DNA of 64,000 bases from JAIVGV01 sp031425275. Its GTDB lineage: Bacteria; Acidobacteriota; Blastocatellia; Pyrinomonadales; Pyrinomonadaceae. How positions within the stretch are numbered: the stretch's first letter is position 1; each line of letters begins with the position of its first letter. Location of the stretch: NCBI GenBank assembly GCA_031425275.1, contig JANPJA010000062.1, forward strand, positions 15,240 to 79,239. Direction: 5' to 3'. The notes beneath the pieces were generated by a model that was given only the letters and a program-made list of their open reading frames with translations, was not told the DNA's origin and ran no database searches. Shown piece after piece: positions 24,165 through 32,213 of this stretch. Both the position numbers and the translations under genes were made by a program.

Positions 24165-27071
24165 CTAACTCTTCAGGATGAAAGTTTCCGCTTCGGGGCT
24201 GGCGGTCTCCGGCGGGGCGTGCGGGGGGCACCGGCGCAGCGCGGGGATTAACTCCTGTCGCATGGCGGCGGCGGAGGCGAAACGCCCGGCCGGGTCTTTG
24301 GCGAGCGACTTCTGGAGGGCCGCGTCGAGTTCGCGCGCGGCGGGCGAAGCGTCTTCGAGGTGGTACGGGGCGTTCAGGATGTTGGTCAGTAGTTCGTGAT
24401 AAGTCGTCCCCGTGAAGGGGCGGCGGCCGGTGATCGCTTCGACGACCATCACGCCGATGGAGAACAGATCGCTGCGCTCGTCAACCGTGCCGCCCGTGAG
24501 TTGTTCGGGGGACATGTAGCCGAAGGTGCCCATCACCGCGCCGGGCGTGGTCATGGGCGCGGCCGGAGCGGCGGCGGTCGGGCTGAGCGAATCGGCGGGG
24601 AGGGCTTGCGTGAATTTGGCGAGGCCGAAGTCGAGCAGGCGGACGCGCGCCCCGGTGGTCTCGCGGGCCGAGAGCAAAACATTCTCGGGCTTGAGGTCGC
24701 GGTGAACTACCCCCGCCTCGTGCGCGCCCGTGAGGCCGTCGAGAATTTGGTCGAAGAGGTCGGCGGCCGTATCGGGCGCGAGTTGCCGCTCGCGTCTGAG
24801 TCGCGCGCCGAGCGTCTCGCCCGCGACGAGTTCCATGACGAGGTACGCGCCTTCGGTCGAGAGCAGGCCGTAGTCGTGGACGGTGACGATGTTCGGGTGG
24901 TGGAGCCGCGCGCTGGCCTGCGCCTCGCGCTCGAAGCGGCGCAGGGCCTCGCTGTTGCCGAACATGCTGCCGGTTAAAATTTTGACGGCGACTTTACGGT
25001 GCAGCCGCAAGTCGGTCGCCTCGTAAACCGCGCCCATCCCGCCCTTGCCGACGAGGCGTTCGAGCCGGTAGCGACTTTCAATCGTGCGCTCGACGGGCAA
25101 CGAGAGCGTCAGTTCCGTCCCGTCCGCCGGGCAAGTTTGCGCCGCCATGTCGAAGCACGCGCCGCACCGCGGACACTCCTTCAAGACGTTCATGTCCTGC
25201 CCGGCCACGCGCGACAACACCTCCTGCTTGATCTTGCGATCCCTGTCCACGCGGTTCTTCAGCCGCACATTTTCATAGACGATGGCGATCTGCCCGGCGA
25301 GTCTTTCGAGCAGCTCGCGATCATTCGCCGTGTAGGGCACCTCGGATTTTTTCTCGCCGAGCAGCAGCAGCCCCGCGAGCCGGTCGTCGGTTCCCGCGAG
25401 CGGTACGATGAGGCGCGTGCCTAAGGTGGCGAGCCACGTTTTTTCGTCCTGCGGCAGACTGTTCTTCTGCGGGAACGGGAATTCCTGCGCGCTGCCCTGA
25501 TCCTCCATGAAGCGCAGCAGCCGAAACTCCTCCGGTATTTTTAACTCCTGACCCGCTGTCGTTGTGCCGCCCGACGTGTAAGTGAGCGAGAGATCGCGCG
25601 CGCCCTCTTCGCGGTAGAAGAGGAAGGTCTGCGCGGGGTGGAGCGCGGCGGTCACGCGCTCGGTGACGCGCTTCGACATCTCGGGGATCGAGTCGAGCTT
25701 CTTCACGTCGTCCGTCAGCTCGCGCAGTATTTTTTCCTGATCGTACGACTCGCGGAAGAACTTGCGATCCACCCACTCGCCGAGCCGTTTGCGGAAAACT
25801 AAAGCGAGCGCGACGGCCGCGATGAAGAAATAGAAATAGAGCGAGCCGCCGAACAGGATTTCGGAGAGCGGGCGCGCGCGGTTGGAGACGACTGAGAGGG
25901 CGAGGCCGGCGACGGGCAACGCGATCAACAGCCGCAGCGCGTTCTTGGCGAGCAGGTATTGCAGCCCGCGCCGGATGATGAGCTTAACGGGGATGACCTG
26001 ATGGCGGACGATGGCGTAGGCGAACGAGATCGGCAGCGCACATTGCAGCAAGTTCATGACGGTCATCACCGCGATGAACAGCGTGGGACGTGTCTCGCTG
26101 AGGCCAATCCCAGTCGTCAACGGCAGCAACACGGCGAGCGAACCGATGCCGACGAGCGAGCCGATCAGGATGATGCGCAACTTGCGGCGCGGCACTTCGC
26201 CCGCCCGGCGGTACTGGAACACGAGCGTGAGTAGCGCGCCGCCGAAATAGGCGATCCAGATTATTAAGATGAAAGGGCCCGCCTTAAATAAGACGGGATA
26301 TTGCAGGTGCGGCAGGAGCCTGTTGTCCGCCCCGCCCGACAGCGTTAAAGCGTCGAACGCTAAACCGCGCAGGGTGAAGAGAACGACGGGCAGGTAAATT
26401 AAGTAGGTCAGCCACGGGCGGCGGCGCACGACTGCCATCGGCTCGGGGAAGATGAGAAACAGATGCAGGACGAAAGCCAGCGTCAGCGGCCTGATGAATG
26501 CGCCGATCATCAGCAGGGCGGCGAGCCACGCGCTCATGTCGCCGGACAATGACGCAGACTCGAACGGACTGCCCCACGCCGTCAGCGCGAGCGCGAGCAC
26601 CAACGCCTGCGTGTTGTCAGGTTTGAGGGAGAAGACCGAGAACCCGACGGCGAGATAGACGAGCGTGAGGAACAGGACGGCCAAGCGCCACGGGGTGAAG
26701 AGCCACGCCGACAGCGGCGCACGTTCAGAGCGGAGCGACAGATCGAGCGTCTGCCCCGCGCGCCGCACCGTCATGGCGTAAGCCCCGCCGCGCGCGACGC
26801 GCCCGTAGGCGCTCTCCATCTTCCGATCGGAGTATTCGACTTGCTCGCCGTTGAGGGCGATGATCTCGTCGTCGAGTTGCAAGACGCCGGCCGCCGGCCC
26901 TTCCGGATCGACCCGCACCACCGTCTCCGCGCCGTCCGGCACGCGCGGCGTCGCGTTCCAGCCGCGCTCCATCAGTGAGCGGCGCAGCGGGATGACGTTG
27001 ACGTACACCGCGACGCTGTAGGCCAGCATCAGGACGAGAATGAGTCCGACCAGAATGGAGCGTGGACGCAT
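24165..27071 (-). CDS. PDZ / membrane / GAF / zinc-ribbon Ser/Thr protein kinase
   Basis: 968 residues with an unusual order. An N-terminal membrane anchor is followed by a PDZ-like domain (about 45-105, GVLQLDDEIIALNGEQVE), then about eight membrane segments (110-430). A GAF domain (about 450-600) and a zinc ribbon (CPRCGACFDMAAQTCPADG, near 630) precede a C-terminal protein kinase (about 667-930). The kinase has GKGGMGAVYEA, VAVKIL, HRDLKPENVLL and DFGLAKF, so it looks active. Bacterial Hanks kinases usually have the kinase at the N-terminus. The GAF and PDZ parts suggest control by a small molecule and by envelope proteins. The ATG at 27069-27071 has GGGAG five bases upstream and avoids a 20-residue unlikely extension. 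Confidence 0.85.
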   Translation of the reverse strand: MRPRSILVGLILVLMLAYSVAVYVNVIPLRRSLMERGWNATPRVPDGAETVVRVDPEGPAAGVLQLDDEIIALNGEQVEYSDRKMESAYGRVARGGAYAMTVRRAGQTLDLSLRSERAPLSAWLFTPWRLAVLFLTLVYLAVGFSVFSLKPDNTQALVLALALTAWGSPFESASLSGDMSAWLAALLMIGAFIRPLTLAFVLHLFLIFPEPMAVVRRRPWLTYLIYLPVVLFTLRGLAFDALTLSGGADNRLLPHLQYPVLFKAGPFILIIWIAYFGGALLTLVFQYRRAGEVPRRKLRIILIGSLVGIGSLAVLLPLTTGIGLSETRPTLFIAVMTVMNLLQCALPISFAYAIVRHQVIPVKLIIRRGLQYLLAKNALRLLIALPVAGLALSVVSNRARPLSEILFGGSLYFYFFIAAVALALVFRKRLGEWVDRKFFRESYDQEKILRELTDDVKKLDSIPEMSKRVTERVTAALHPAQTFLFYREEGARDLSLTYTSGGTTTAGQELKIPEEFRLLRFMEDQGSAQEFPFPQKNSLPQDEKTWLATLGTRLIVPLAGTDDRLAGLLLLGEKKSEVPYTANDRELLERLAGQIAIVYENVRLKNRVDRDRKIKQEVLSRVAGQDMNVLKECPRCGACFDMAAQTCPADGTELTLSLPVERTIESRYRLERLVGKGGMGAVYEATDLRLHRKVAVKILTGSMFGNSEALRRFEREAQASARLHHPNIVTVHDYGLLSTEGAYLVMELVAGETLGARLRRERQLAPDTAADLFDQILDGLTGAHEAGVVHRDLKPENVLLSARETTGARVRLLDFGLAKFTQALPADSLSPTAAAPAAPMTTPGAVMGTFGYMSPEQLTGGTVDERSDLFSIGVMVVEAITGRRPFTGTTYHELLTNILNAPYHLEDASPAARELDAALQKSLAKDPAGRFASAAAMRQELIPALRRCPPHAPPETASPEAETFILKS

Positions 27072-27158
27072 GAGTCTCCCGAGGGGCCGCGTCAGGGTTG
27101 GAAAAGCGCGGGCATCATAGCAAACTCTCACACCCGCTTAATACATCTCGCGGGTGTT

Positions 27159-28097
27159 TCAGACCGCCAAGAGACCTTTCTTCTCCGCCAGCGTGATGGT
27201 GGCGCGCGCGCCGGAGTTGAACTCCAGAAAATCCTTCTCGACTCCGTCGCTGAAGATGACGCCGGCTTCGGGCGTCTGCGAGACGACGATGAGCGGAGCG
27301 TCGCGCGTGACGCGCCCGAAGACGAGCGTGGCCGCCGAAGACTTGCTGGGAAAAGGCTCGCGCACGGTGAAGTAGAGCCAGTCGGCGTCCCACGCGAAGC
27401 CCGCGTGGTCGGCGGGCCGCGCGTCCACCCCGCCCGCCGCCCGCGCGACCGAGACCGCACCCGTCATCAAACTCTTGAACCAGCCCGTCGAGCCGAGGCC
27501 CGTCGAGACGACGATGCCGCTCGAAGACTGCCGCTCCTCGCGCCCGTCCGCGCTGATCGTGTAGCGCGCGGAGACGTGCGAGCGGACGCCGACGAAGAGG
27601 TCGTTGACGGCGTAGAGCTTCTGGCCGTCGCCCAACTCCGCCTTCGCCATCGTCACCTCTTGTAGCTTGCGCTGTCCGGCGAAGACCTCCGGCACGATCT
27701 TCGGCAAGTCTCCCACGGCGAAAGGCAGGAGCACGCCGTCCCAGCGCGCGGGGTCGGGGTTGACGCCGATGATCGGCCGCGAGTCCGAGTACTTGACGGT
27801 GTTGGCGACGAGCCCGTCCTGACCGAGCACGACGACGGTGTCGTCAGGCCCGAAGATGAAGTTCGGGAGGAACTCGCGGCGCAGGGTCTGGAGCCTGCCG
27901 AGCGCGGCGAGGGCGGCTTCCGAATCCGCCACCGCGCGCCGGTAAACGGCGTGCTCGCGCTCGTAGTCGGAGAAGTCCGCGCCGAGGTGCTCGACGTAGA
28001 ACTTGGCCTGCGCGACGGTGTTGAAGCGCACGATCAGTTCTTCCAGCCGCGTCGGCCGCGTGACCAAAACGAGCTTGTTCTCGGTCAGCCGGTTCAT
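27159..28097 (-). CDS. NAD kinase-like protein
   Basis: 312 residues of the NAD kinase/diacylglycerol kinase fold. Recognisable parts are DDTVVVLGQDGLVANTVKY (positions 86-104), where the normally invariant GGDG is GQDG (92-95), then PIIGVNPDP, LYAVNDLFVG (equivalent to the NE/D motif) and GIVVSTGLGSTGW (equivalent to STPTGSTAY). A long N-terminal extension with an alanine-rich helix precedes the domain. It may phosphorylate NAD or another substrate, or have lost activity. It lies between the SPFH gene and the PDZ kinase on the same strand. No obvious ribosome site precedes the ATG, because a heptamer array begins eight bases upstream. Confidence 0.7.
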   Translation of the reverse strand: MNRLTENKLVLVTRPTRLEELIVRFNTVAQAKFYVEHLGADFSDYEREHAVYRRAVADSEAALAALGRLQTLRREFLPNFIFGPDDTVVVLGQDGLVANTVKYSDSRPIIGVNPDPARWDGVLLPFAVGDLPKIVPEVFAGQRKLQEVTMAKAELGDGQKLYAVNDLFVGVRSHVSARYTISADGREERQSSSGIVVSTGLGSTGWFKSLMTGAVSVARAAGGVDARPADHAGFAWDADWLYFTVREPFPSKSSAATLVFGRVTRDAPLIVVSQTPEAGVIFSDGVEKDFLEFNSGARATITLAEKKGLLAV

Positions 28098-28104
28098 AAC
28101 AAAA

Positions 28105-28227
28105 GAGCTGTTAGCTGTTAGCTGTTAGCTGTTAGCTGGAAGAAAGAGTCTCCTTGCCTTGCTAACAGCTAACAGCTAATAGCTAACAGCTAATAGCTAA
28201 TAGCTAATCGCTAACAGCTAATAGCTC
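28105..28227. repeat. Paired heptamer arrays (AGCTGTT / AGCTAAC)
   Basis: Array 28105-28138 and array 28160-28227 are complementary, separated by only about 21 bases. The second arm is longer, with about nine units including AGCTAAT variants. It fills the gap between the SPFH and NAD-kinase-like genes. Confidence 0.85.
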
Positions 28228-28234
28228 CCATCCA

Positions 28235-29257
28235 TCACCCATTACTTTTCTTATCGAGCAGCTCGCGCAGCAGATCGGGCGAGACGTTCAACTGCCCGAT
28301 CTTGTCGGCCCGCTCGGCGATGCCCTGGAAGGCGAGGGCGATGAGCTGTTCGGGCCGCATCCCGACGCTCGCCAGCGATTGCAGGACGCGCGCGTCCACG
28401 CCTTCGAACGCCCGCATCGAGGCGGCGATGCCGTAGGCCTTGGCGTCCGCCTCGCTCTTCGCGTTCTCCGCCGCGAGGCCGACGAACGTCTTGTTCTTAT
28501 CTTCGAGGGCGATGCGCGAGTCCATCTCCGCGTCGCGGAGCTGGTGCTGCTTCTCCTGCACGGCGCGCTCGGCGTCCACCTGCGCCTCGCGAATCTGCCG
28601 CTTCTTGTTCTCGACGGCGATCTCCGTGTTCAGCTCGTTCTCGCGGATGGCCCGCTCCTGCTCGACCGCCGAGTTGCGGCGCGCGTAGATGGCCTCGTCG
28701 GCCTCGCGCAACAACTGCTCGCGCGCCGCGGCTTCGAGCGCGCGGGCCGTCTCCGGGTTCGGGCGGATGGCGAGGATCGAGAGGCCGAGGATTTCCAGCC
28801 CGAGCGCGTTGATTTCGGCCGAGGCGCGCAGGCCCGCCCCGATCCGCTGCACCAGCGCGTCGGCCGCGCGCAGGGCCTGACGCAGCGTGAGCGTCTGGAG
28901 TTCCTTCTGGGTGAGTACCTTGATGACGTTGACGACGCGCTGCGGCAGCTTCTGCGGATCGTCCGAGACGTAGGCTTGCCTGAGCCCGTCGAGCGAGAAG
29001 TTGAGGAGCATCGCGACGCGCGGCGCGTCGGCGATGCGGTAGGTCACCTGCCCCTGGATCGTGATCTCCTGGAAGTCGGCCGTCACCTCGTTGAAGATGA
29101 AGGGCGCGTCCGTGCTGGCGACGGGGACGGCGACGAGCGAGGTCGTGGGCGCGTAGTAGAAGAAGGAGATGCCCGCGCCCTGCCGCACGGCCTTCCCGTC
29201 CCGGTACTGGATCAGATAGGTGGTGGGCTGCGACTTGATGAACTTGATTCCGAACAT
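28235..29257 (-). CDS. SPFH/Band 7 domain protein
   Basis: 340 residues. The N-terminal SPFH domain (about 5-190) starts MFGIKFIKSQPTTYLIQYRDG and includes YRIADAPRVAMLLNF and the segment IEI-like NALGLEILGLSILAI. A long charged coiled coil follows (about 200-290: READEAIYARRNSAVEQERAIREN, KKRQIREAQVDAERAVQEKQ). The C-terminus is AFQGIAERADKIGQLNVSPDLLRELL. There is no clear membrane segment. Such proteins oligomerise into membrane-associated scaffolds. The ATG at 29255-29257 has GGAGG five to six bases upstream; a longer frame upstream has no support. It is divergent from the OYE-type reductase gene. Confidence 0.82.
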   Translation of the reverse strand: MFGIKFIKSQPTTYLIQYRDGKAVRQGAGISFFYYAPTTSLVAVPVASTDAPFIFNEVTADFQEITIQGQVTYRIADAPRVAMLLNFSLDGLRQAYVSDDPQKLPQRVVNVIKVLTQKELQTLTLRQALRAADALVQRIGAGLRASAEINALGLEILGLSILAIRPNPETARALEAAAREQLLREADEAIYARRNSAVEQERAIRENELNTEIAVENKKRQIREAQVDAERAVQEKQHQLRDAEMDSRIALEDKNKTFVGLAAENAKSEADAKAYGIAASMRAFEGVDARVLQSLASVGMRPEQLIALAFQGIAERADKIGQLNVSPDLLRELLDKKSNG

Positions 29258-29426
29258 TCGTTCCTCCGGCGAAGGCGTGTCGAGATTGAAGCCGCGCGCG
29301 GCCGCCGCTCCGGGGCGGGATTCTACCCTAAAGGGCTGCCCCGCAACAGACTCTGTCGCGCGGCCGATGCGCCCCGCTTCCGCGCGGGGCCGGGAACTCT
29401 GATACACTGCCCCGACCCGAAGACTT

Positions 29427-30905
29427 ATGTGGCACCCAGCCGAAGCCATCCGGCACGAAATCCCCTCCGCGCGCTGGCCGACGCGCGAGGAGGCGGCGCG
29501 CTCGCTCCTTTTTAAACCGATCAAGGTGGGCGCTTGTGTGCTCGAAGAGCGGACGTGGGTCCCGGCGATGGTGCCGTGGCGCGCGACCGCCGACGGTTTC
29601 ATCACGCGCGAGAATCTGGACTGGTACGCGCGCTTCGCCGAGGGACAACCGGGCGCGATAGTGGTCGAGGCGACGGGCGTGCGCGACGTGCCTTCGGGGC
29701 CGCTCCTGCGCATCGGCCACGACCGCTTCCTGCCGGGCCTCTCCGAACTCGTCGAGACCGTCCGCCGCGCGAGCGGCGGACGCACGCGCCTCTTCATCCA
29801 GCTCATCGACTTCCTCTCCGTCCGCCGCCGCCCCGACAAGTCGAAGTTCTTCGCCCGCTTCCTCGAACTCGACTCACGCCACCGCCGCGCGCTCGCAAAA
29901 GCCGCCGAAGACGAGAGCTGGATCGACGCCGCCGGCGAGCGCGTGCGCGAATTTTTGTCGGCCGCGCCCGACGAGTTGATCGAAAAAGTTTTGGACGCGC
30001 GCGAGCTGGAAGCCCTGCGGATGGGCTACCGCGAGCGCGTGACGGACACGCGCCTCGCGCACGTCGAAGAACTGCCGCGGGTGTTGCCCGGCATCTTCGC
30101 CTCGGCGGCCGGGCGCGCGCGCGAGGCGGGCTTCGACGGCGTCGAACTGCACTACGCGCACGCCTACACGATGGCCTCTTTCCTCTCGGCCATAAACGAT
30201 CGGGCCGACGGCTACGGCGGGCCGCGCGAGAACCGCGTGCGCCTGCCCGTGGAAGTTTACGCGGCCGTGCGCGAGCGCGTCGGGACGGGCTACACGGTCG
30301 GCGCGCGCTTCCTCGGCGACGAAGTGATCGAAGGCGGCAACCGTGTCGATGACGCGATCTTTTTCGCGCGGCGGTTCGCGCGCGAGGGGATGGATTTTCT
30401 CTCGATCTCGAAGGGCGGGAAGTTCGAGGACGCCAAGCAGCCGAAGGTCGGCCACGCCGTCTATCCCTACACGGGCGAGAGCGGCTACGAGTGCATGCCC
30501 ACGGTCATCTCCGACGCGCGCGGCCCCTTCGGCCGCAACGCCTCACTCTCCGCCGCCATCCGGCGCGCGATCAGGGACGACGGCCACCCGACGCCCGTCG
30601 TCGCGGCCGGCGGCATCTGCACCTTCGAGCAGTCGGAGGAGATGCTGCAAAGCGGCGCGGCCGACATCGTCGGCGCGGCCCGCCAGTCGCTCGCCGACCC
30701 CGACTGGTTCCTCAAAACGAAACTCGGGCGCGGCGCGGAAGTCCGCCGCTGCACCTACACGAACTACTGCGAAGCCCTCGATCAAGTTCACAAGCAGGTG
30801 ACGTGCAAGCTCTGGGACAGGGCGCAACTCGACGAGGCGGGCGTGAGCCTCAGCGGCGACGGGAGGCGCAGGCTGTTGCCGCCCAAGTGGGAAGGGAACG
30901 GGTAA
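29427..30905 (+). CDS. OYE-family NADH:flavin oxidoreductase, reductase half of aminobenzoyl-CoA monooxygenase/reductase
   Basis: 492-residue FMN-binding TIM-barrel enzyme of the old yellow enzyme family. Visible features are WVPAMVPWRATADGFITRENLDWYARFA, FDGVELHYAHAYTMASFLSAINDRADGYGG, the VVAAGGICTFEQSEEMLQSGAADIVGAARQSLADPDW phosphate-binding end and a Cys-containing tail RCTYTNYCEALDQVHKQVTC. The tail resembles that of the C-terminal half of 2-aminobenzoyl-CoA monooxygenase/reductase and salicylyl-CoA hydroxylase fusions, rather than generic OYE. It is the only plus-strand gene in the aromatic block and converges on the FAD monooxygenase with 18 bases between stops. An extended -10-like TGATACACT lies just upstream. 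Confidence 0.82.
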   Translation: MWHPAEAIRHEIPSARWPTREEAARSLLFKPIKVGACVLEERTWVPAMVPWRATADGFITRENLDWYARFAEGQPGAIVVEATGVRDVPSGPLLRIGHDRFLPGLSELVETVRRASGGRTRLFIQLIDFLSVRRRPDKSKFFARFLELDSRHRRALAKAAEDESWIDAAGERVREFLSAAPDELIEKVLDARELEALRMGYRERVTDTRLAHVEELPRVLPGIFASAAGRAREAGFDGVELHYAHAYTMASFLSAINDRADGYGGPRENRVRLPVEVYAAVRERVGTGYTVGARFLGDEVIEGGNRVDDAIFFARRFAREGMDFLSISKGGKFEDAKQPKVGHAVYPYTGESGYECMPTVISDARGPFGRNASLSAAIRRAIRDDGHPTPVVAAGGICTFEQSEEMLQSGAADIVGAARQSLADPDWFLKTKLGRGAEVRRCTYTNYCEALDQVHKQVTCKLWDRAQLDEAGVSLSGDGRRRLLPPKWEGNG

Positions 30906-30923
30906 TTCTGATCGGCAAGACCC

Positions 30924-32084
30924 TCAGGCCCGTTTCGTCTCAGCCCCGCCGGCCGAAGTCAGCCCCGCCGCCTCGCAGGCCGCGACGAAATCCGGATCGC
31001 GTTGGCGCAGGTTATCGGGATCGACTTTGCCGCTGCGCGTCATCAGGCTGTAGGCGAGGGCGAGCGGGTCGAGCGGCATGAGGTCGCGCGCGCGCTCGAA
31101 CCAGAGGCGGCTGTCGCGCGCGGCCCGCTGGTACGCTTCGATGACGGGCCGGCGCGTGCGCTCGAACTCGGCGAGGGCTTCGCGCACGCCCGCGCCGCGC
31201 GCGAAGCATTCGGCGAGCGCGATGGCGTCTTCGAGCGCGAGCTTCGTGCCAGAGCCGATGGAGAAGTGGGCCGTGTGCAGTGCGTCGCCGAGCAGGACGA
31301 TGTTTTCGTGACGCCACCGCGCGTTTTCGACGAGCAGGAAGTTGATCCACTTCGAGTTGTTCGACAGCAGCTCGCGCCCGCCGAGGTCTGCCGCAAAGAC
31401 CCCGGCGAGGTACGCGCGCGTCTCCTCGTCCGACATCCCGGCAAATCCCGCCCCCGCCCACGTCTCCGGGTCGCACTCGACGATGAAGGTGCTCGTCGTT
31501 TCGTCGAACTTGTAAGAGTGGGCGGCGAAGACGCCGGCTTCCGATGCGCGGAAGGTGAGCGTGAGGCCGTGGAAGAGTTGGCGCGTGCCGTACCAGATGT
31601 ACTTGTTCGCGCCGAGACTCAACCGCGGAGAAAACTGTTCGCGGAATTGCTCGCGCAGTCCGCTGCCCACGCCGTCGGCTCCGACGAGCAGGTCGCAGTC
31701 ATGCCGCAAGTTCTCAACGTCCGCGACCTCGGCCTGAAAGTGAAGCCGGACGCCCAGTTCGCGCGCGCGCGCTTGCAGGATGCCCAGCAGTCGCAGCCGC
31801 GAAATGCCGGCGAAGCTGTTGCCGCGGATCGTGACCTTCGCGCCGCGGTGGACGACATCGACGTTGTCCCACGTCTGGAAGCTCGCGGTGATCTCGCGGT
31901 GCGACTCGGGGTCGGCGGCGCGCAAATTCGCGAGCGTCTTGCCGGAGAAGACCACGCCCCACCCGAAGGTCGAGCCGGGCGCGTTGCGCTCGTAGATGGC
32001 GATCTCGTGCGCCGCGTCCTGCCGCATCATCAGGATCGCAAAATACAGCCCCGCCGGCCCGCCGCCGATGACGTTGATTTTCAT
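30924..32084 (-). CDS. FAD monooxygenase, hydroxylase half of aminobenzoyl-CoA monooxygenase/reductase
   Basis: 386-residue PHBH-type flavoprotein monooxygenase. It has the Rossmann motif GGGPAGLYFAILM (residues 7-19), FGWGVVFSGKTLANLRAADPESH, the second FAD segment DLLVGADGVGSGLR and the GD motif VLLGDALHTAHFSIGSGTKLALEDA. This matches the N-terminal half of salicylyl-CoA 5-hydroxylase/2-aminobenzoyl-CoA monooxygenase fusions; the protein ends where the OYE domain would begin. With kynureninase and an aryl-CoA ligase nearby, anthraniloyl-CoA is the best substrate. It is the most downstream gene of the minus-strand block. No ribosome site: the leader reads ACGGCTTTTT then ATG, shared with two neighbours. 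Confidence 0.85.
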   Translation of the reverse strand: MKINVIGGGPAGLYFAILMMRQDAAHEIAIYERNAPGSTFGWGVVFSGKTLANLRAADPESHREITASFQTWDNVDVVHRGAKVTIRGNSFAGISRLRLLGILQARARELGVRLHFQAEVADVENLRHDCDLLVGADGVGSGLREQFREQFSPRLSLGANKYIWYGTRQLFHGLTLTFRASEAGVFAAHSYKFDETTSTFIVECDPETWAGAGFAGMSDEETRAYLAGVFAADLGGRELLSNNSKWINFLLVENARWRHENIVLLGDALHTAHFSIGSGTKLALEDAIALAECFARGAGVREALAEFERTRRPVIEAYQRAARDSRLWFERARDLMPLDPLALAYSLMTRSGKVDPDNLRQRDPDFVAACEAAGLTSAGGAETKRA

Positions 32085-32092
32085 AAAAAGCC

Positions 32093-32213
32093 GTCGGTGG
32101 TCAGTAGTCCGTGGTCAGTTGTTTCGTGCCGCCGAGGATTGCGTGCTCGCCTTTAGCACGCCGCGTGTCAGCCACGAACAACGGACGACTGACCACCGAC
32201 AACTGACAACTCA
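32093..32213. repeat. Paired heptamer arrays (GTCAGTG / ACTGACC)
   Basis: Array 32093-32123 (GTCGGTG, GTCAGTA, GTCAGTT) and array 32178-32213 (ACTGACC, ACTGACA) are complementary. They fill the gap between the acyl-CoA dehydrogenase and the FAD monooxygenase. The second arm includes the dehydrogenase stop codon. Confidence 0.8.

Noticed and set aside
29258..29839. N-terminal extension of the SPFH protein
   Set aside because: The frame continues upstream, but it overlaps the divergent OYE gene and its promoter region, is Arg/Ser-rich, and the ATG at 29257 has a perfect GGAGG.
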